Shown here in pieces: positions 14,414 through 15,872 of a stretch of 15,872 nucleotides of DNA. Every line of letters starts with the position of its first letter. The first letter of the stretch is position 1. Made by a program: the position numbers and the translations under genes. Origin of the DNA: an uncultured Megasphaera sp. (GTDB lineage: Bacteria > Bacillota > Negativicutes > Veillonellales > Megasphaeraceae); NCBI GenBank assembly GCA_900548635.1, contig URLP01000030.1, positions 1 to 15,872 on the forward strand, given 5' to 3'. The notes below the pieces were generated by a model that saw nothing but the letters and a program-made list of their open reading frames with translations, was not told the origin of the DNA and did no database searches.

Positions 14414-14459
14414 CATAGGGGAGTCAACGATACTTTATCATCATAAGGGGAGAGGTTCT

Positions 14460-15872
14460 ATGACGAAACACATCTTTAGAACCAAAAGTATCAATGAATT
14501 TATTTCGGAAACGAAACAAGACGGCGGTATGAACCGCGTCCTCGGTACTTTTGGCCTGACTATGCTCGGTATCGGCGCTATCGTCGGTACAGGCATCTTT
14601 GTTCTGACAGGCGTAGCTGCTGCGAATTATTCCGGTCCTGCACTTATCATTTCCTTCATCATCGCAGCTCTGGCCTGCGGCTGTGCGGCCCTTTGCTATG
14701 CGGAATTCGCGGCCATGGTCCCGGTTGCCGGCAGTGCCTACACCTACGGTTATGTGGCACTCGGTGAATTTTGGGCCTGGGTCATCGGCTGGGACCTGAT
14801 ACTGGAATATGCCTTCGCTGTTTCCGCTGTGGCCATCGGCTGGTCCGGGTATTTCAACAATATCCTGACGAACCTTGGCATTACGCTGCCGAAAGCACTG
14901 ACCTTGGCACCGTATGACGGGGGCATCGTCAATTTGCCGGCAGTCCTCATCCTTTGTGTCATTGCCTTCATCAACATCCACGGCGTCCGCCAGAGCTCGA
15001 CGGTCAACAACATCATCGTTGGCATCAAATTGGCTGTCGTCGCCTTGTTCCTGGCTTTAGGCTTTAGTCACGTCGATGCCGCCAACTGGGTTCCCTTCAT
15101 GCCTTACGGCTGGTCCGGCGTCTTTGCCGGCGCGTCGATCATCTTCTTCGCCTACATCGGCTTCGATGCTGTTTCCACAGCGGCTGAAGAAGTTAAGAAT
15201 CCGCAGAAGGATCTGCCCCGCGGCATTATCTTATCGCTCATTATCTGTACCGTCCTCTATATCGCTGTATCGGCCGTCCTGACCGGTATGGTTCCGTACC
15301 TTGAATTCAAGACGACAGCCGCACCAGTTGCCTTTGCCCTCCAGGCTGTCGGCTATCATTGGGGCGCAGCAGCCATTTCCATTGGCGCTATCTGCGGTCT
15401 GACTTCGGTCCTCCTGGTCATGAGTTTCGGCCAGAGCCGTGTCCTCTTCGTTATGTCCCGTGACGGCCTGCTGCCGAAATTCTTCGGCCACGTCCATCCG
15501 AAATATAAGACGCCGGCCCGCAGTTCCATGCTGGTCTGCGTTGTTACAGCCGTAACGGCAGGCTTCCTGCCTATCAATATCGTCGCTGAAATGACGAACA
15601 TTGGCACGCTCTGCGCCTTCATCATCGTATCGGCTGCGGTCATCGTCCTGCGCAAGAAGAACCCGAATCAGGAACGCGCCTTCAAATGCCCGCTTGTTCC
15701 TTTCGTTCCGCTCCTGGCTATCGCCTTCTGCGGCGTCCTGATTTACATGCTGCCTCTGGTCACCCAGATCCGCTTCGTCGTCTGGCTCCTCGTCGGCCTG
15801 GCCATCTACTTCGGCTACGGCTACAACCACAGCATCATCTCCCAGGCCCGCCGCGGCGTCCTCGGCACGGCA
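14460..15872 (+). CDS. APC-family amino acid permease (3' end outside window)
   Basis: The frame is open from ATG 14460 to the last base, 471 codons without a stop, so the gene is cut at its 3' end, probably close to its natural end. The sequence is that of an APC-superfamily transporter of the cationic amino acid/YfnA type. TM1 carries GIGAIVGTGIFVLTG (about 38-52), the conserved substrate-site glycine stretch. YAEFAAMVPVAGSAYTYGY follows at about 80-98. IIFFAYIGFDAVSTAAEEVKNPQKDLPRG (about 223-251, TM6 and loop) and SRVLFVMSRDGLLPK (about 326-340) are family hallmarks. About twelve hydrophobic segments are visible. AGGGGAGAGG precedes the ATG by 4 bp. It has its own promoter and appears unrelated to the Mo genes. 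The substrate cannot be told from sequence. Confidence 0.9.
   Translation, partial: MTKHIFRTKSINEFISETKQDGGMNRVLGTFGLTMLGIGAIVGTGIFVLTGVAAANYSGPALIISFIIAALACGCAALCYAEFAAMVPVAGSAYTYGYVALGEFWAWVIGWDLILEYAFAVSAVAIGWSGYFNNILTNLGITLPKALTLAPYDGGIVNLPAVLILCVIAFINIHGVRQSSTVNNIIVGIKLAVVALFLALGFSHVDAANWVPFMPYGWSGVFAGASIIFFAYIGFDAVSTAAEEVKNPQKDLPRGIILSLIICTVLYIAVSAVLTGMVPYLEFKTTAAPVAFALQAVGYHWGAAAISIGAICGLTSVLLVMSFGQSRVLFVMSRDGLLPKFFGHVHPKYKTPARSSMLVCVVTAVTAGFLPINIVAEMTNIGTLCAFIIVSAAVIVLRKKNPNQERAFKCPLVPFVPLLAIAFCGVLIYMLPLVTQIRFVVWLLVGLAIYFGYGYNHSIISQARRGVLGTA

Noticed and set aside
14750..15830. Minus-strand open frames opposite the permease (14424-14981, 15231-15830).
   Set aside because: The plus strand encodes an unbroken APC permease with conserved motifs; the minus-strand products are charged, low-complexity shadow translations.

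Overview
The window is a molybdenum and selenium metabolism island from an anaerobic bacterium. The gene content (formate dehydrogenase H type, HydN-like ferredoxin, YqeC/XdhC selenium-dependent hydroxylase factors, MOSC-MogA fusion), the strong GGAGG ribosome binding sites and the moderately GC-rich, GTC/GAC-rich coding sequence suggest a Negativicutes member such as Megasphaera or a relative, or another Firmicutes anaerobe. This taxonomic guess is inference and no marker gene is present.

Layout. Positions 1-209 hold no gene but carry two identical 29-bp hairpin repeats. On the minus strand, transcribed leftwards, are mobA-mobB (fused, 5332-4304), then fdhF (4183-1991), a four-cluster ferredoxin (1987-1427) and moeA (1424-210). 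fdhF, the ferredoxin gene and moeA are nearly contiguous and have their own candidate promoter near 4220. fdhF is interrupted by an in-frame UGA that is very probably selenocysteine, so it is one 730-residue selenoprotein and not two genes. A 97-163 bp divergent region (5333-5495) carries promoters for both directions and a perfect 24-bp ModE-like palindrome (5454-5477).

On the plus strand an 11-gene (12 reading frames) operon-like run goes from 5496 to 14239: modE (DNA-binding domain only), a MoeA-like protein with a cysteine-rich tail, moaC, moaA, a MOSC-MogA fusion, modA, modB, modC (split by a -1 frame change), xdhC, yqeC and mocA. Gaps are mostly under 15 bp, and several junctions are ATGA overlaps. 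An AT-rich 220-bp gap follows, with a weak terminator and a good sigma-A type promoter. The last gene is an APC-family amino acid permease that runs off the right end.

How it fits together. ModABC imports molybdate and ModE senses it. MoaA and MoaC make cyclic pyranopterin monophosphate; the MoaD/MoaE step is absent from the window. MogA adenylylates molybdopterin and MoeA inserts Mo. The pathway then branches: MobA makes the guanine dinucleotide cofactor used by FdhF, and MocA makes the cytosine dinucleotide cofactor used by xanthine dehydrogenase-like hydroxylases, with XdhC and YqeC as sulfuration/selenation or maturation factors. One selenium-dependent enzyme (FdhF) is encoded here. The hydroxylase served by XdhC, YqeC and MocA must lie elsewhere. 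The most notable points are the Sec codon with its hairpin, the ModE operator, the broken modC, and the truncated MoeA-like protein with a conserved-looking Cys tail.
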